From assembly GCA_039185015.1 (NCBI GenBank), contig JBCDAU010000027.1, positions 5,498 to 69,497 on the forward strand: a stretch of DNA of 64,000 nt, given 5' to 3'. The translations under genes were made by a program, and so were the position numbers. Below the pieces are notes generated by a model, which saw only the letters and a program-made list of their open reading frames with translations, ran no database searches and was not told the DNA's origin. This stretch comes from JBCBSZ01 sp039185015. GTDB lineage: Bacteria > Actinomycetota > Acidimicrobiia > Acidimicrobiales > Poriferisodalaceae. How positions within the stretch are numbered: position 1 is the stretch's first letter; every line of letters starts with the position of its first letter. Positions 33,508 through 42,387 of the stretch are shown one piece after another.

Positions 33508-34814
33508 GGGAGCACGGTACTCACCGGCGCCGGCCGGTCGGCACTCGTTCCGTCACCGACGTCCACCCGCGCCGGCGCGGCACGTCGCCCCGTCAGCCGG
33601 CGGCCGGCGACGGGCATGTCGCGCAGGCGGCCGAAGACGTGATCGTCGATCTGCTCGGGCGTGATCCGGTCGGTGGGCACGCGACGACGGAACCCCGCCC
33701 GCCGCCAGCGGTAGTGCCAGCGACGGGCCCCGGCGCGGACCAGCTCGCCGGCCGTCGGGGCGGCCCCGCCGGCCGCCGAGCGGAGCTGGGAGCGGAACCC
33801 GGCGGCGACGGCGTGGCTGCCGTACTCGGCGAGCACCCGTTCGCGCAGCTCGGACGCGGCCGCGGCGTGGTGAGCGTCGAGGACGTCGATCACCCGGTGC
33901 GCCAGGGCCTCCGGGGTGAGCACCGGCCCACCGGCGCCGTAGAAGCCGGCGTCGCGGAGGCCATCGAGCGACGCGGCGTCGACCGCCTCGGCGAAGCCGT
34001 CGCGACCGACGACGAGGCAGGGCCGTTCGAGGGCGAGGCCGTGGATGATCGACATCCCGCTGCCCAGGACGACGTCGGCCGAACGGATCGCCGCGGTCGG
34101 GTCGGTCACCGCGCCGGCGAAGCGCACGACCGATCGACCGACGTCGGCGTTGACGCGGTCGGCCACGAGCTCGAAGCGATCGCGGGCGGGACCGTCGCCG
34201 GCGATGGTGAGCACGGCGCCGGTCCGGGCGAGGTGACGCATCGCCTCGATGCTGCGCACGATCCCCTCGGCCTTGAAGCTCTCGACCAAGCGGGACACGA
34301 CGAGCAGGTGCGCCCCGTCGACGGTGGGGGCCCTGCCGATGGCCTCGCCCTGCGGCGGCGCGGGGATGGGCGGCGGGACGAGGTGCACCGTCCCGGGCCA
34401 CCACTGCACCGTGAACCGACGCAGCTCATCCCGGGCGACGGCCAGCGAGGTGGACTCGGGGAGGAACCACGGCACGCGCGTCGCGTGGATGACGCCGGCG
34501 ACCGGGGTCCGCCGGCCGGCGAGCACGGAGGCGGCGGCCGCCTCGAGGATCCCCGGGTACTCGAAGGCGACGACCACGTCCGGACGCTCGGACCGGATCA
34601 GTCGCGTGCGGGCGGCGACACGTCCCGTGCGGGAGCGTCCGGACCGCATCCGGACCGTCCGGGTCGGTCCGAGGCGCAGCCGATGCTCGAGCGGCCCGCT
34701 CGGCGCGGCGACCACGACGTCCTCGCCGAGGCGGGTCAGCCCCTCGGCGAGCGTGACCGCGCTCTCCTGGCTCCCGCCGAGCTCGAGGTTCTTCGGCCAC
34801 ACGACGATCCTCAC
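33504..34814 (-). CDS. GT4-like glycosyltransferase
   Basis: A 436-residue cytosolic GT-B glycosyltransferase. The N-terminal half has the acceptor-domain glycine motif NLELGGSQESAVTLAEGL. The C-terminal half has the donor domain, with VVSRLVESFKAEGI, LTIAGDGPARDRFE and a PCLVVGRDGFAEAV segment in place of the usual EX7E region. Acceptor and sugar are unknown. The GTG start overlaps the GNAT gene stop by 4 nt, and its stop overlaps moeA. The long reading up to 35579 is an artefact covering the GNAT gene. Confidence 0.85.
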   Translation of the reverse strand: MRIVVWPKNLELGGSQESAVTLAEGLTRLGEDVVVAAPSGPLEHRLRLGPTRTVRMRSGRSRTGRVAARTRLIRSERPDVVVAFEYPGILEAAAASVLAGRRTPVAGVIHATRVPWFLPESTSLAVARDELRRFTVQWWPGTVHLVPPPIPAPPQGEAIGRAPTVDGAHLLVVSRLVESFKAEGIVRSIEAMRHLARTGAVLTIAGDGPARDRFELVADRVNADVGRSVVRFAGAVTDPTAAIRSADVVLGSGMSIIHGLALERPCLVVGRDGFAEAVDAASLDGLRDAGFYGAGGPVLTPEALAHRVIDVLDAHHAAAASELRERVLAEYGSHAVAAGFRSQLRSAAGGAAPTAGELVRAGARRWHYRWRRAGFRRRVPTDRITPEQIDDHVFGRLRDMPVAGRRLTGRRAAPARVDVGDGTSADRPAPVSTVLP

Positions 34815-35293
34815 CGGCCGAGCCGCCTGGTCAGGCTCCGGAGGGCGCGCCGGTGCCGGGGCAGCGGCGCTCGGTGCTCGGGATACCGGACGAAGCGGGT
34901 CCCGCTGACCGCGAAGCCGAGGCCCTCGTAGAGATCGTGGAGGTGCGGATGCTGGGTGGTGAACCAGTTCTGGCTGTGGTGGCTGTCGGGCGGGCAGACG
35001 ACCATCAGGTGGGAGGCGATCCCGCGCCGGCGCTGATCGGGGACGACGGCGAGGCCCAGCGTCTGGACATAGGGCAGGTCGGCGCCGAGGAAGTGGCCCT
35101 CGCGCCCGAACCACAGCCCCACCAGGCGTCCGTCGTCGGCGCTGTCCTCGACGACGAAGACGAGGTAGCTCGGGCCGAGCACGAAGCGCAGGAACCGGCG
35201 GCGCGCCTGCTCGTCGGTCATCGGACCGGCCAGCTCCCGAGCGAGGTCGCCGATGTGTCGGGCGTCGCCGATCCGGGCGCGCCGGAGCGTCAT
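34811..35293 (-). CDS. GNAT-family N-acetyltransferase
   Basis: About 160 residues. The GNAT fold is recognised by LRRARIGDARHIGDLA at the N-terminus, a LGLAVVPDQRRRGIASHLM acetyl-CoA pyrophosphate loop (Q/RxxGxG/A type) and the closing HDLYEGLGFAVSGTRFV strand. Substrate unknown. It is translationally coupled to the glycosyltransferase, so a role on a surface glycan or lipid is possible. ATG at 35293 starts right at the domain; ATG at 35329 is an alternative, and neither has ideal ribosome binding site spacing. Confidence 0.78.
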   Translation of the reverse strand: MTLRRARIGDARHIGDLARELAGPMTDEQARRRFLRFVLGPSYLVFVVEDSADDGRLVGLWFGREGHFLGADLPYVQTLGLAVVPDQRRRGIASHLMVVCPPDSHHSQNWFTTQHPHLHDLYEGLGFAVSGTRFVRYPEHRAPLPRHRRALRSLTRRLGR

Positions 35294-35526
35294 GCCCTCC
35301 GGCAGCGATGCCCCTCCTCCCCAGGCCATCCTCCGACACTGCTGCGCCACGCAGGGCGGTGGCAAGGTCGAGGGGCGCGCACGACGGCCGTCCGACCACC
35401 GTCCGACAGGTCGCGACCCGGAGGAGGTCGTCGAGAAATCTCGGCCACGATGTCGAAATCGCCGATCCCCCGGCGACGAAGGTGCGAACACGGCCTCGCC
35501 CGAGGCCCCGACACCAGGAGACGCCC

Positions 35527-35883
35527 ATGAAGGTCCTGATGCTCTTCCAGGAGACCGACGAGGACATCGCCAGCCGCACCGGTCCGGCGGCCGAGGCGTA
35601 CTGGGGCCAGTGGATGGCCTACAGCGGCACGATCGCCGAGCAGGTCGTCGGTGGCAACGTCCTCAACGGCGATGAGCACGCCGTGACGCTGCGGATCCGG
35701 GCCGGCGAGCGCCAGATCCAGGACGGCCCCTACGCCGACAGCAAGGAGTCGCTCGGCGGCTACATGATCCTCGACGTCGAGAGCATGGACGAGGCCCTCG
35801 AGCTGGCCTCGACCTGCCCGGCGGCTGCCACCGGCGCCGTCGAGCTGCGCCCGGTCGTCGAGATGCCGGCCGGGGTCGGCTGA
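35527..35883 (+). CDS. YCII-related (DGPF) domain protein
   Basis: A 118-residue cytosolic protein of the YCII family. The signature region is DGPYADSKESLGGYMILDV, followed by DEALELASTCP. Proteins of this type are the conserved genomic partner of ECF42 sigma factors, and such a sigma gene begins 5 bp downstream. No enzyme activity is established for the family. Confidence 0.93.
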   Translation: MKVLMLFQETDEDIASRTGPAAEAYWGQWMAYSGTIAEQVVGGNVLNGDEHAVTLRIRAGERQIQDGPYADSKESLGGYMILDVESMDEALELASTCPAAATGAVELRPVVEMPAGVG

Positions 35884-35888
35884 GCGGG

Positions 35889-37148
35889 ATGACCGACCGC
35901 CGTCGTCCCCCGTCGGACGACGTCGCCGAGCAGGTGGAGCTGGCCGCGCGCGAGTCGTACGGCCGGCTCCTCGCCTGGCTCGCGTCCCGCTGCGGCGACA
36001 TCGCGACCGCCGAGGACGCGCTGGCCGACGCACTGGTCGACGCCGTACGGCGCTGGCCGGACTCGGGGGTGCCCGACAACCCAGAGGCCTGGCTGCTGAC
36101 CGTCTCCCGTCGGCGCCTCGTCGACCGCGTCCGTCGCGACGTGCGCCAGGACGAGATCGTCGCCGCGGCGAGCCTTCGCCTCCAGCAGGAGGCGCTCGAG
36201 GCCGCCGAGGCGCCGCTCGGCGGCGGCGTGCCGGAGCGGCGCCTCGAGCTGCTGTTCGCCTGTGCGCACCCCGACGTGCCGGAGACGATGCGGACCCCGC
36301 TCATGCTGCAGACCGTGCTCGGTCTGACCGCCGACCAGATCGGCTCGGCGATGATCGTGGCGCCGGCGACGATCGGGCAGCGCCTGGTGCGCGTGAAGCG
36401 GCGCATCGCCGACGAGGGCATCCCCTTCCGGATCCCCGAGGACGACGAACTCGCCGAGCGGGTCGGTCACGTCCTCGACGCGGTCTACGCCGCGTACCTC
36501 ACCGGCTGGGACGGCGCGCCGGAGGACGGCGGTGTCGGACAGGGTCTGGCCGGCGAGGCGATCTGGTTGGCGGGGCTCCTCGTGCGTCTGCTCCCCGACC
36601 TCGCCGAGGCCAAGGGCCTGTACGCGCTGCTGTGCCTGAGCGAGTCGCGCCGCCCGGCCCGGCGTGGCCCGGCCGGGCGGTACGTCCCGGTCGACGAGCA
36701 GGACACCGACCGCTGGGACCACGACATGATCATCTCGGGCGAGCAGGCGCTGTGGCTCGCCGCCCGGCTCCGCCAACCGGGCCGCTACCAGATCGAGGCG
36801 GCGATCCAGTCGCTGCACGCGCACCGGGCCCGAAGTGGCGTGACCGACTGGGCCGCGATCCGGGACGCGTACGCCGTCCTCGTCGAGCAGTACCCGACGC
36901 TCGGCGCCGCCGTCGGCTACGCAGCGAGCCTCGGACGCACCGACCGCGTGACGGACGGACTCGCCGTGCTCGATGAGCTCGACCCGGACACCGTCGATCG
37001 TCATCAGCCCTACTGGGCGGTCCGGGCCTGGCTGCTGGCCAGCGCCGAGCGAGGCGTCGAGGCGGACGTCGCGTACGAGCGGGCGATCGGGCTCAGTTCC
37101 GATCCGGCCGTGCGGTCCTGGCTCCGGGATCGGCGCGGGCTCGGTTAG
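35889..37148 (+). CDS. ECF42-type RNA polymerase sigma factor
   Basis: A 419-residue sigma factor. Residues about 15-85 form region 2 and about 105-175 region 4. A long C-terminal extension of about 230 residues (LPDLAEAKGLYALLCLSESR, then DRWDHDMIISGEQALWLAA) is TPR-like and characteristic of ECF42. ECF42 members lack a classical anti-sigma factor; the C-terminal extension is required for function. Forms a two-gene operon with the YCII gene (5-bp gap). Its stop overlaps the convergent isomerase gene by 4 nt. Confidence 0.92.
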   Translation: MTDRRRPPSDDVAEQVELAARESYGRLLAWLASRCGDIATAEDALADALVDAVRRWPDSGVPDNPEAWLLTVSRRRLVDRVRRDVRQDEIVAAASLRLQQEALEAAEAPLGGGVPERRLELLFACAHPDVPETMRTPLMLQTVLGLTADQIGSAMIVAPATIGQRLVRVKRRIADEGIPFRIPEDDELAERVGHVLDAVYAAYLTGWDGAPEDGGVGQGLAGEAIWLAGLLVRLLPDLAEAKGLYALLCLSESRRPARRGPAGRYVPVDEQDTDRWDHDMIISGEQALWLAARLRQPGRYQIEAAIQSLHAHRARSGVTDWAAIRDAYAVLVEQYPTLGAAVGYAASLGRTDRVTDGLAVLDELDPDTVDRHQPYWAVRAWLLASAERGVEADVAYERAIGLSSDPAVRSWLRDRRGLG

Positions 37149-37993
37149 GAGCGGGCGGCACCGAGGACGGCTCGCAGCGTCTGGCCGGCCCGGCGCGTCG
37201 CCTCGGTCGGACCCAGCTCGTTCAGCGCGTCGGAGTAGACCTCGATCGTGATCGGCGCGCGATGCCCGAGGCCGTCGAGCGTGCGCAGCAGGCCGACGAC
37301 GTCACCGTCACCCTCGCCCGGGAGGAGTCGCTCGTGGAGCGTCTCGTGGCGCAGGTCCGCCGCTGGGGACGCTGGTGCGTCACACAGCTGGATGCCGAGG
37401 ACGCGCTCGGCATCGACGGCGGCGAGGTCGTCGAGGGTGGTCGGCCCTCGCTGGACGTGCCACGCGTCGATCATCACGCCCGCCGACTCGACGCCGGACG
37501 CCTCGACGATCCGCAGCGCCGTCCCGACGTCGGCCACCGGGCTGATGGGAAGGAACTCCAGGTGGGGTACCAACCCGGCGGCGACGATCCGCTCGGCGAT
37601 CCGACCGAACGCGTCGACGGCAGCCGCCTCGGAGTAACCGCCGTCGCCGACGATCGCGACGTTGCAGAGGTCGGCGTCGAGCGTCGCCGCCACCTCGAAG
37701 AGCAGGTCGACCGGCTGCCCACCGCCGCCGGGGACGGTGGCCGGCAGCTCGTCCCGCCCGACCCACACGATCGCGGCGTCGACGTCGTTGCAGACGAGAC
37801 CGGCATCGTCGAGGCGACGCTTCAGCCCGGCAGGATCGTGGCCGGCGTCGACGGCCTCGGTCAGCACGGTGGGCCACAGCGACAACCCGGCGAACCCGTT
37901 CGCGGCGGCCAGGTCGATCATCTCGGGCAGCGGCGCGCACCCACTGCTGCAGTTGGTCAGCACGAGGTCGTCGGGGCCGAGGCGGCGTCGCAT
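37145..37993 (-). CDS. sugar phosphate isomerase/epimerase-like TIM-barrel protein
   Basis: A 282-residue AP-endonuclease-2/xylose-isomerase-like TIM barrel. Visible metal/active-site type residues include the Glu in LVPHLEFLPIS, Asp-x-x-His in MIDAWHVQRGPTT, and the terminal ITIEVYSDAL. Members are isomerases, epimerases or dehydratases of small sugars and polyols; the substrate is not evident. Monocistronic, convergent with the ECF42 gene. Confidence 0.82.
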   Translation of the reverse strand: MRRRLGPDDLVLTNCSSGCAPLPEMIDLAAANGFAGLSLWPTVLTEAVDAGHDPAGLKRRLDDAGLVCNDVDAAIVWVGRDELPATVPGGGGQPVDLLFEVAATLDADLCNVAIVGDGGYSEAAAVDAFGRIAERIVAAGLVPHLEFLPISPVADVGTALRIVEASGVESAGVMIDAWHVQRGPTTLDDLAAVDAERVLGIQLCDAPASPAADLRHETLHERLLPGEGDGDVVGLLRTLDGLGHRAPITIEVYSDALNELGPTEATRRAGQTLRAVLGAARS

Positions 37994-38058
37994 GGGGCGG
38001 ACGCTAGCGACGCCCGGCCGCGGCCATCGGCTCGGACCCCACCACTAGCGTCGGCGCC

Positions 38059-39519
38059 ATGAACCGAACCGGCCTGCCGATCGAGCTCGGGCCGGTCTCC
38101 AACGGCGAGTACGCGCCTCCGCCGCCCGGTCCGATCGCCGAGGAGGCGGCGAAGCGGGCGATGCGAGCCATCGACGACGGCGCCCGCCGAACCGGGATGT
38201 CGCGCCGACGCTTCCTCCAGCTCTGCGGCACCGCGACCGTCCTGAGCGCGCTCGCCGCGTGTTCCAGGGAGCAGGCCGCCACGGAGGGGACGACCACGAC
38301 GACCTCGTCGACGACGACCTCCTCGACCGCTCCGGGCGGCACCTTCGAGCTCCCGCCCGAGTCCACGACCGAGCCGGAGGCCGCCGCCGAGGCGCTCGGC
38401 GGGTTCGAGGGCGTCATCGACGTGCAGACCCACCTGCTCGAGTTCGACACCTCCACACCGCTCGGCGGGTTCTGGGGCTCGGGCTTCCCGCAGGCATCGT
38501 GCGGCCTCGACGATCCCCGCAGCTGCTTCTCGATCGACCAGTGGATGGCGCTGGTCCTCGACGGCAGCGACACCTCGGTCGCCGTGCTCTCCGCGGTGCC
38601 GATCGTCGACGACGACTCACCGCTGTCGACCGAGGTGATGGAGCGGGCCCGCCGCGAGGCCGAGGCGGCCGGCTGCGATCGACGGGTGCTGATCCAGGGC
38701 GAGGCGTTCCCGACGGTCGGCGAGCCCGAGGCCGTGTTCGACGGCATGGCCGAGCTCGCGACCTCGCACGACCTCGCCGCGTGGAAGACCTACACCCACG
38801 TGGGCGACGGGTGGTTCCTCGACGACCGCGAGCCGGGCGCGCCGCAGGTCGGCCAGCGCTTCCTCGATCAGGTGCGGGCGTCCGGCACGTCGATCCTGGC
38901 GGTGCACAAGGGCTTCGGAACGAGCCCGTTCGCCTCACCGGTCGACGTCGGCCCGGCGGCGGCGGCCAACCCCGACCTCACCGTGCTGGTGTACCACTCT
39001 GGCTACCAACCCGGCGTGGCCGAGGGCGCCTACGACCAGGCGGCACCGAACGCCGGCATCGACCGCCTGATCGCCTCGGTCGAGGGCGCCGGGATCGGCC
39101 CCGAGGGCAACGTGTACGCCGAGCTGGGGTCGACGTGGTTCAACCTGCTGCGCGACCCGACCCAGGCCGCCCACGCGCTCGGCAAGCTGCTCGTCGCCTT
39201 CGGCCCCGAGCGGATCCTGTGGGGCACCGACTCGCTCTGGTACGGCTCGCCGCAACCCCAGATCGAGGCGTTCCGCGCCTTCGAGATCTCCACCGAGCTG
39301 CAGGAGACCCATGGCTACCCCGCGCTGACCGACGAGGTGAAGGCCCTCATCCTCGGAGGCAACGCGGCCCGGCTCCACGGCATCGAGCCGCTTCCCTGCC
39401 CCGCCACGCCGACCGAGGAGTCAGCCGCCCCGGTCGGCGCGTTCGGACCCTCGACCGCCGGCGAGGCGCGAGCGACGTTCCTCGCCGACCATCCGTGGTG
39501 GAGCGAAGCGCCGGCCTGA
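38059..39519 (+). CDS. Tat-exported lipoprotein, amidohydrolase-like
   Basis: A 486-residue protein. A twin-arginine signal (SRRRFLQLCGTATVLSALAAC) begins only at about residue 48, after a Pro-rich leader, and ends in a lipobox Cys. A Thr/Ser linker follows. The body matches the Amidohydro_2 family: FGPERILWGTDSLWYGSPQP, YAELGSTW and VYHSGYQ are visible. The first metal motif reads DVQTH instead of DxHxH, so the metal site may be altered. Signal length is unusual but the downstream frame is uninterrupted. Function unknown. Confidence 0.82.
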   Translation: MNRTGLPIELGPVSNGEYAPPPPGPIAEEAAKRAMRAIDDGARRTGMSRRRFLQLCGTATVLSALAACSREQAATEGTTTTTSSTTTSSTAPGGTFELPPESTTEPEAAAEALGGFEGVIDVQTHLLEFDTSTPLGGFWGSGFPQASCGLDDPRSCFSIDQWMALVLDGSDTSVAVLSAVPIVDDDSPLSTEVMERARREAEAAGCDRRVLIQGEAFPTVGEPEAVFDGMAELATSHDLAAWKTYTHVGDGWFLDDREPGAPQVGQRFLDQVRASGTSILAVHKGFGTSPFASPVDVGPAAAANPDLTVLVYHSGYQPGVAEGAYDQAAPNAGIDRLIASVEGAGIGPEGNVYAELGSTWFNLLRDPTQAAHALGKLLVAFGPERILWGTDSLWYGSPQPQIEAFRAFEISTELQETHGYPALTDEVKALILGGNAARLHGIEPLPCPATPTEESAAPVGAFGPSTAGEARATFLADHPWWSEAPA

Positions 39520-39562
39520 GCCTCGGGGTACCGTCCGCTCCAGCCACGATCAGGGGAGCGCC

Positions 39563-40738
39563 ATGAGGGGCCTGGACGTACCGGACGCAGAGGACGACTA
39601 CACGGCCGATCCGGTCGAGCTGTTCTTCGACCTCGCCTTCGTCTTCGCCTTCTCCCAACTCGTCGCGCACCTGATCCACCACCCCGACTGGGGCGGTGCG
39701 GGCGACGGGCTCCTGCTGTTCATGATGCTGTGGCTGCCGTGGTCGCAGTTCACGTGGGCGGCCAACACGGTGCCCGGGAACCGCCGCAGCGTGCGCTTCG
39801 TCATGCTCGTGGCGACCGTCGTCAGCGTGCCGATGGCAGCGAGCGTGACGACGGCGTTCGGCGACGGCGGACCCCTCTTCGCCATCTCGATCGCGGTGAT
39901 CGCCGTGCTCGGCATCAGCCTGCTGGCCCTCGCGACCGAGACCGGCTCGGAGGCGTATCGCACGGTCATCACCTACAGCTGGCCCAACCTGGTCGCGGCA
40001 GGCTTCTTCGCTGCCGGCTCGTTCCTCGACGAGGACGCCCGCCGGGTCGCCTGGATCGTCGGTCTGGCGATCACGACCTTCGCGACGATCCGGGCGTCGA
40101 GCGGTTCCTGGATCGTCCGGCCCGGGCACTTCTCGGAACGGCACGGCCTCATCCTCATCGTGGCGCTCGGCGAGGTGATCGTGGCGATCGCCCGACCGGT
40201 CGTGGAGGGCCTCGAAGAGGGCGCCGGGCTGCCGGGAACGAGCGTGCTCTCACTGATCGCTGCCGGCGCGTTCGCCGCCATCCTCTTCTGGACCTACTTC
40301 GACCGGGTCCAGCCGGCCTTCGAGCACGCGACCTCGCAGCGAGGCGAATCGGATCGACCGGGCGTGGCCCGAGACCTCTACACCTACTTCCACATCCTCA
40401 TCGTCGGCGGCGTGATCCTGGCCGCAGCGGCGGTGGAGGAAGCGGCGCTGCACCCCGACGAGCCCCTGCCCCTCGCCTTCCGCACGATGCTGTTCTTCGG
40501 CATCGCCTCGTTCCTGCTCGGTGTGGTCGGCGGCGTGTACCGGGCCTACCGGTTCGTCGCCATCGAGCGGCTCACGATCACCGCCGTGCTCGCCGTCGTG
40601 ATCTTCGCCGCGTCGGACATCGACGGCATGCCGCTGCTGCTCGTCGTCGACGCGATCCTGCTGGTGATGCTCGCCGCCGAGCACCGTCGCGTGGAGGCGC
40701 GCCCGGCGGCCACCGCGGAGTCCGAGACCGCCTCCTGA
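39563..40738 (+). CDS. low temperature requirement protein A (LtrA) family membrane protein
   Basis: A 391-residue multi-spanning protein, about 9-10 hydrophobic helices. The family signature VELFFDLAFVFAFSQL sits near the N-terminus, followed by WLPWSQFTWAAN. LtrA proteins were named for low-temperature growth in Listeria; the biochemical role is unknown. Starts 43 bp after the amidohydrolase stop with GGGG just upstream of the ATG. Confidence 0.9.
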   Translation: MRGLDVPDAEDDYTADPVELFFDLAFVFAFSQLVAHLIHHPDWGGAGDGLLLFMMLWLPWSQFTWAANTVPGNRRSVRFVMLVATVVSVPMAASVTTAFGDGGPLFAISIAVIAVLGISLLALATETGSEAYRTVITYSWPNLVAAGFFAAGSFLDEDARRVAWIVGLAITTFATIRASSGSWIVRPGHFSERHGLILIVALGEVIVAIARPVVEGLEEGAGLPGTSVLSLIAAGAFAAILFWTYFDRVQPAFEHATSQRGESDRPGVARDLYTYFHILIVGGVILAAAAVEEAALHPDEPLPLAFRTMLFFGIASFLLGVVGGVYRAYRFVAIERLTITAVLAVVIFAASDIDGMPLLLVVDAILLVMLAAEHRRVEARPAATAESETAS

Positions 40739-40772
40739 CCGGAGGGGCTCCGGCTCCGTACGCTGAATCGCC

Positions 40773-41459
40773 GTGAGCGAGTCCGACGCAGCGTCGCTGC
40801 CGGCCGACGGGGTCAGCGTCCCGCCACCGCTGCCCTCGGGGCGCCGGGCGGTGCTCTTCGCCGTGCGCCGTCTCGGCGACGCGCTCGTCGATGACGTGGC
40901 GGACGCGCTCGACATGACGATCAGCGGTGCCCGCCAACACCTCCACGCCCTCGCCGACGAGGGCCTCGTGTCGGTGTCGGACGTGCCTCGGGCCGCTGGT
41001 GAGCGGGGACGTCCGCAGCGCGCCTACCGGATCACCGAGCTCGCCGAGGCGCTGTTCCCCAAGGCGTACGGCGCGCTGACCACCGAGCTGCTCGGCTACC
41101 TCGACGACGAGGCGACCGGCGCCGTGGCTCGGCTGTTCGACCGTCGGCGTGACGAGCGCATCGCCGCCGCGCGCCGGCGTCTCGGCTCGATGTCGCTCGC
41201 CGAACGGGTCGTCGAGCTGGCCCGCATCCTCGACGAGGACGGCTACCTGGCGACGGCCGAGCAGCGCGAACCCGGCCGCTGGCGGGTGGTCGAGCACAAC
41301 TGCGCCATCTCGGACGTGGCTCGCACCTTCGGGCAGGCGTGCTCGAGCGAGATCGAGTTCATCCGTGCCGTGCTGCCCGACGCCGACGTCGTCCGGACCC
41401 AGCACATGGTCGCCGGCGACCACCACTGCGCCTACGACATCGTCGCCCGGGAGCGCTGA
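40773..41459 (+). CDS. SufR-like winged-helix regulator with C-terminal Cys motif
   Basis: A 228-residue transcription factor. An N-terminal winged helix (VADALDMTISGARQHLHALA, then GRPQRAYRIT) is followed by a dimerisation region and a C-terminal domain. That domain has three spaced Cys (EHNCAIS, GQACSSE, HHCAYDI) in the arrangement seen in SufR-type Fe-S regulators. It may sense Fe-S status. No suf genes are adjacent in this window. GTG at 40773; 34 bp after ltrA. Confidence 0.82.
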   Translation: MSESDAASLPADGVSVPPPLPSGRRAVLFAVRRLGDALVDDVADALDMTISGARQHLHALADEGLVSVSDVPRAAGERGRPQRAYRITELAEALFPKAYGALTTELLGYLDDEATGAVARLFDRRRDERIAAARRRLGSMSLAERVVELARILDEDGYLATAEQREPGRWRVVEHNCAISDVARTFGQACSSEIEFIRAVLPDADVVRTQHMVAGDHHCAYDIVARER

Positions 41460-41486
41460 CACACCCCGCTCGTAGCGTCCGCGACC

Positions 41487-41873
41487 ATGCCCACCTTCGA
41501 CGCCATCGGCCTGATCGCCCAGGACCTCCCGGCCACGCTGGCCTTCTACCGCCTGCTCGGCCTCGACATCCCGGCCGACGCCGACGGCGAGCCCCACGTC
41601 GAGGTCGAGCTGACCGGCGGCTTCCGCCTGATGTTCGACCCGGTGTCGACCATCGAACGATTCTCGACCTACGAGGCACCAGCGGGCGGTCGCAACCACG
41701 CCCTCGCCTTCCGGTGCGCGACGCCGGCCGAGGTCGACGAGACCTTCGCTGCGGTCGTCGCCGCCGGCCACGGGGTGAAGGAGGAGCCCTTCGACGCGTT
41801 CTGGGGGCAGCGATACGCCACGGTCATCGACCCCGATGGCACGCCGGTGGACCTCTACGCGTCGTTGGGCTGA
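41487..41873 (+). CDS. VOC/glyoxalase-fold protein
   Basis: A 128-residue vicinal-oxygen-chelate protein. The N-terminal strand LIAQDLPATLAFYRLLGLDI and the C-terminal YATVIDPDGTPVDLYASL are typical. The family includes glyoxalases, dioxygenases and resistance proteins; with no operon partner to guide, the activity is unknown. Confidence 0.9.
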   Translation: MPTFDAIGLIAQDLPATLAFYRLLGLDIPADADGEPHVEVELTGGFRLMFDPVSTIERFSTYEAPAGGRNHALAFRCATPAEVDETFAAVVAAGHGVKEEPFDAFWGQRYATVIDPDGTPVDLYASLG

Positions 41874-41889
41874 GCGGCCATCGAACTCG

Positions 41890-42387
41890 ATGTGGGTGCG
41901 AGGGCCGCTCCGATCCGATAGCGATGACGGGATCGCTGACGAGTCCGACGCCACGCCGCCCGAGGCGGACCACCCACGGGCCGCCCCCAGCCTCCTCGCC
42001 CGCGTGCTGTGGACGATCGTCGGTGCGGTCTGCGTGGCCGTCGGCGCCGTCGGGATCATCGTGCCCGGCCTCCCGACGACCATCTTCTTCATCGGCGCCG
42101 CCGCGGCGTTCTCCCGTTCGAGCCCCCGCCTCGAGGCCTGGGTGCTGTCCCTCCCCACCATCGGGCCCGCGGTCCGGGACTACCGGGCCGGACTCGGCAT
42201 GCCCCGCCGGGCCAAGATCGTCGCGATCGCGATGATCGTCGTGTTCGTCGGCCTCAGCGTGGTGCTGATCGACGCGACGTGGCTGCGGATCGTCGTCGGG
42301 ATCGCCGGTGTGGTCGGCGTGATCGTGGTGCTGCGCGTCCCGACGAAGTCCGAGCCTCAGCGACCCGACTCCCCGTCGTCCGCCTAG
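41890..42387 (+). CDS. DUF454 (YbaN-like) membrane protein
   Basis: A 165-residue membrane protein with about three hydrophobic helices. The signature VPGLPTTIFFIGAAAAFSRS and RAGLGMPRRAKIVAIAMI match DUF454/YbaN. Function unknown. ATG at 41890, 16 bp after the VOC gene. Its stop overlaps the convergent HNH gene by 4 nt. Confidence 0.9.
   Translation: MWVRGPLRSDSDDGIADESDATPPEADHPRAAPSLLARVLWTIVGAVCVAVGAVGIIVPGLPTTIFFIGAAAAFSRSSPRLEAWVLSLPTIGPAVRDYRAGLGMPRRAKIVAIAMIVVFVGLSVVLIDATWLRIVVGIAGVVGVIVVLRVPTKSEPQRPDSPSSA

Noticed and set aside
33504..35579. 691-residue glycosyltransferase reading
   Set aside because: The N-terminal 255 residues overlap the GNAT gene in another frame; the GTG at 34814 gives a normal GT start.
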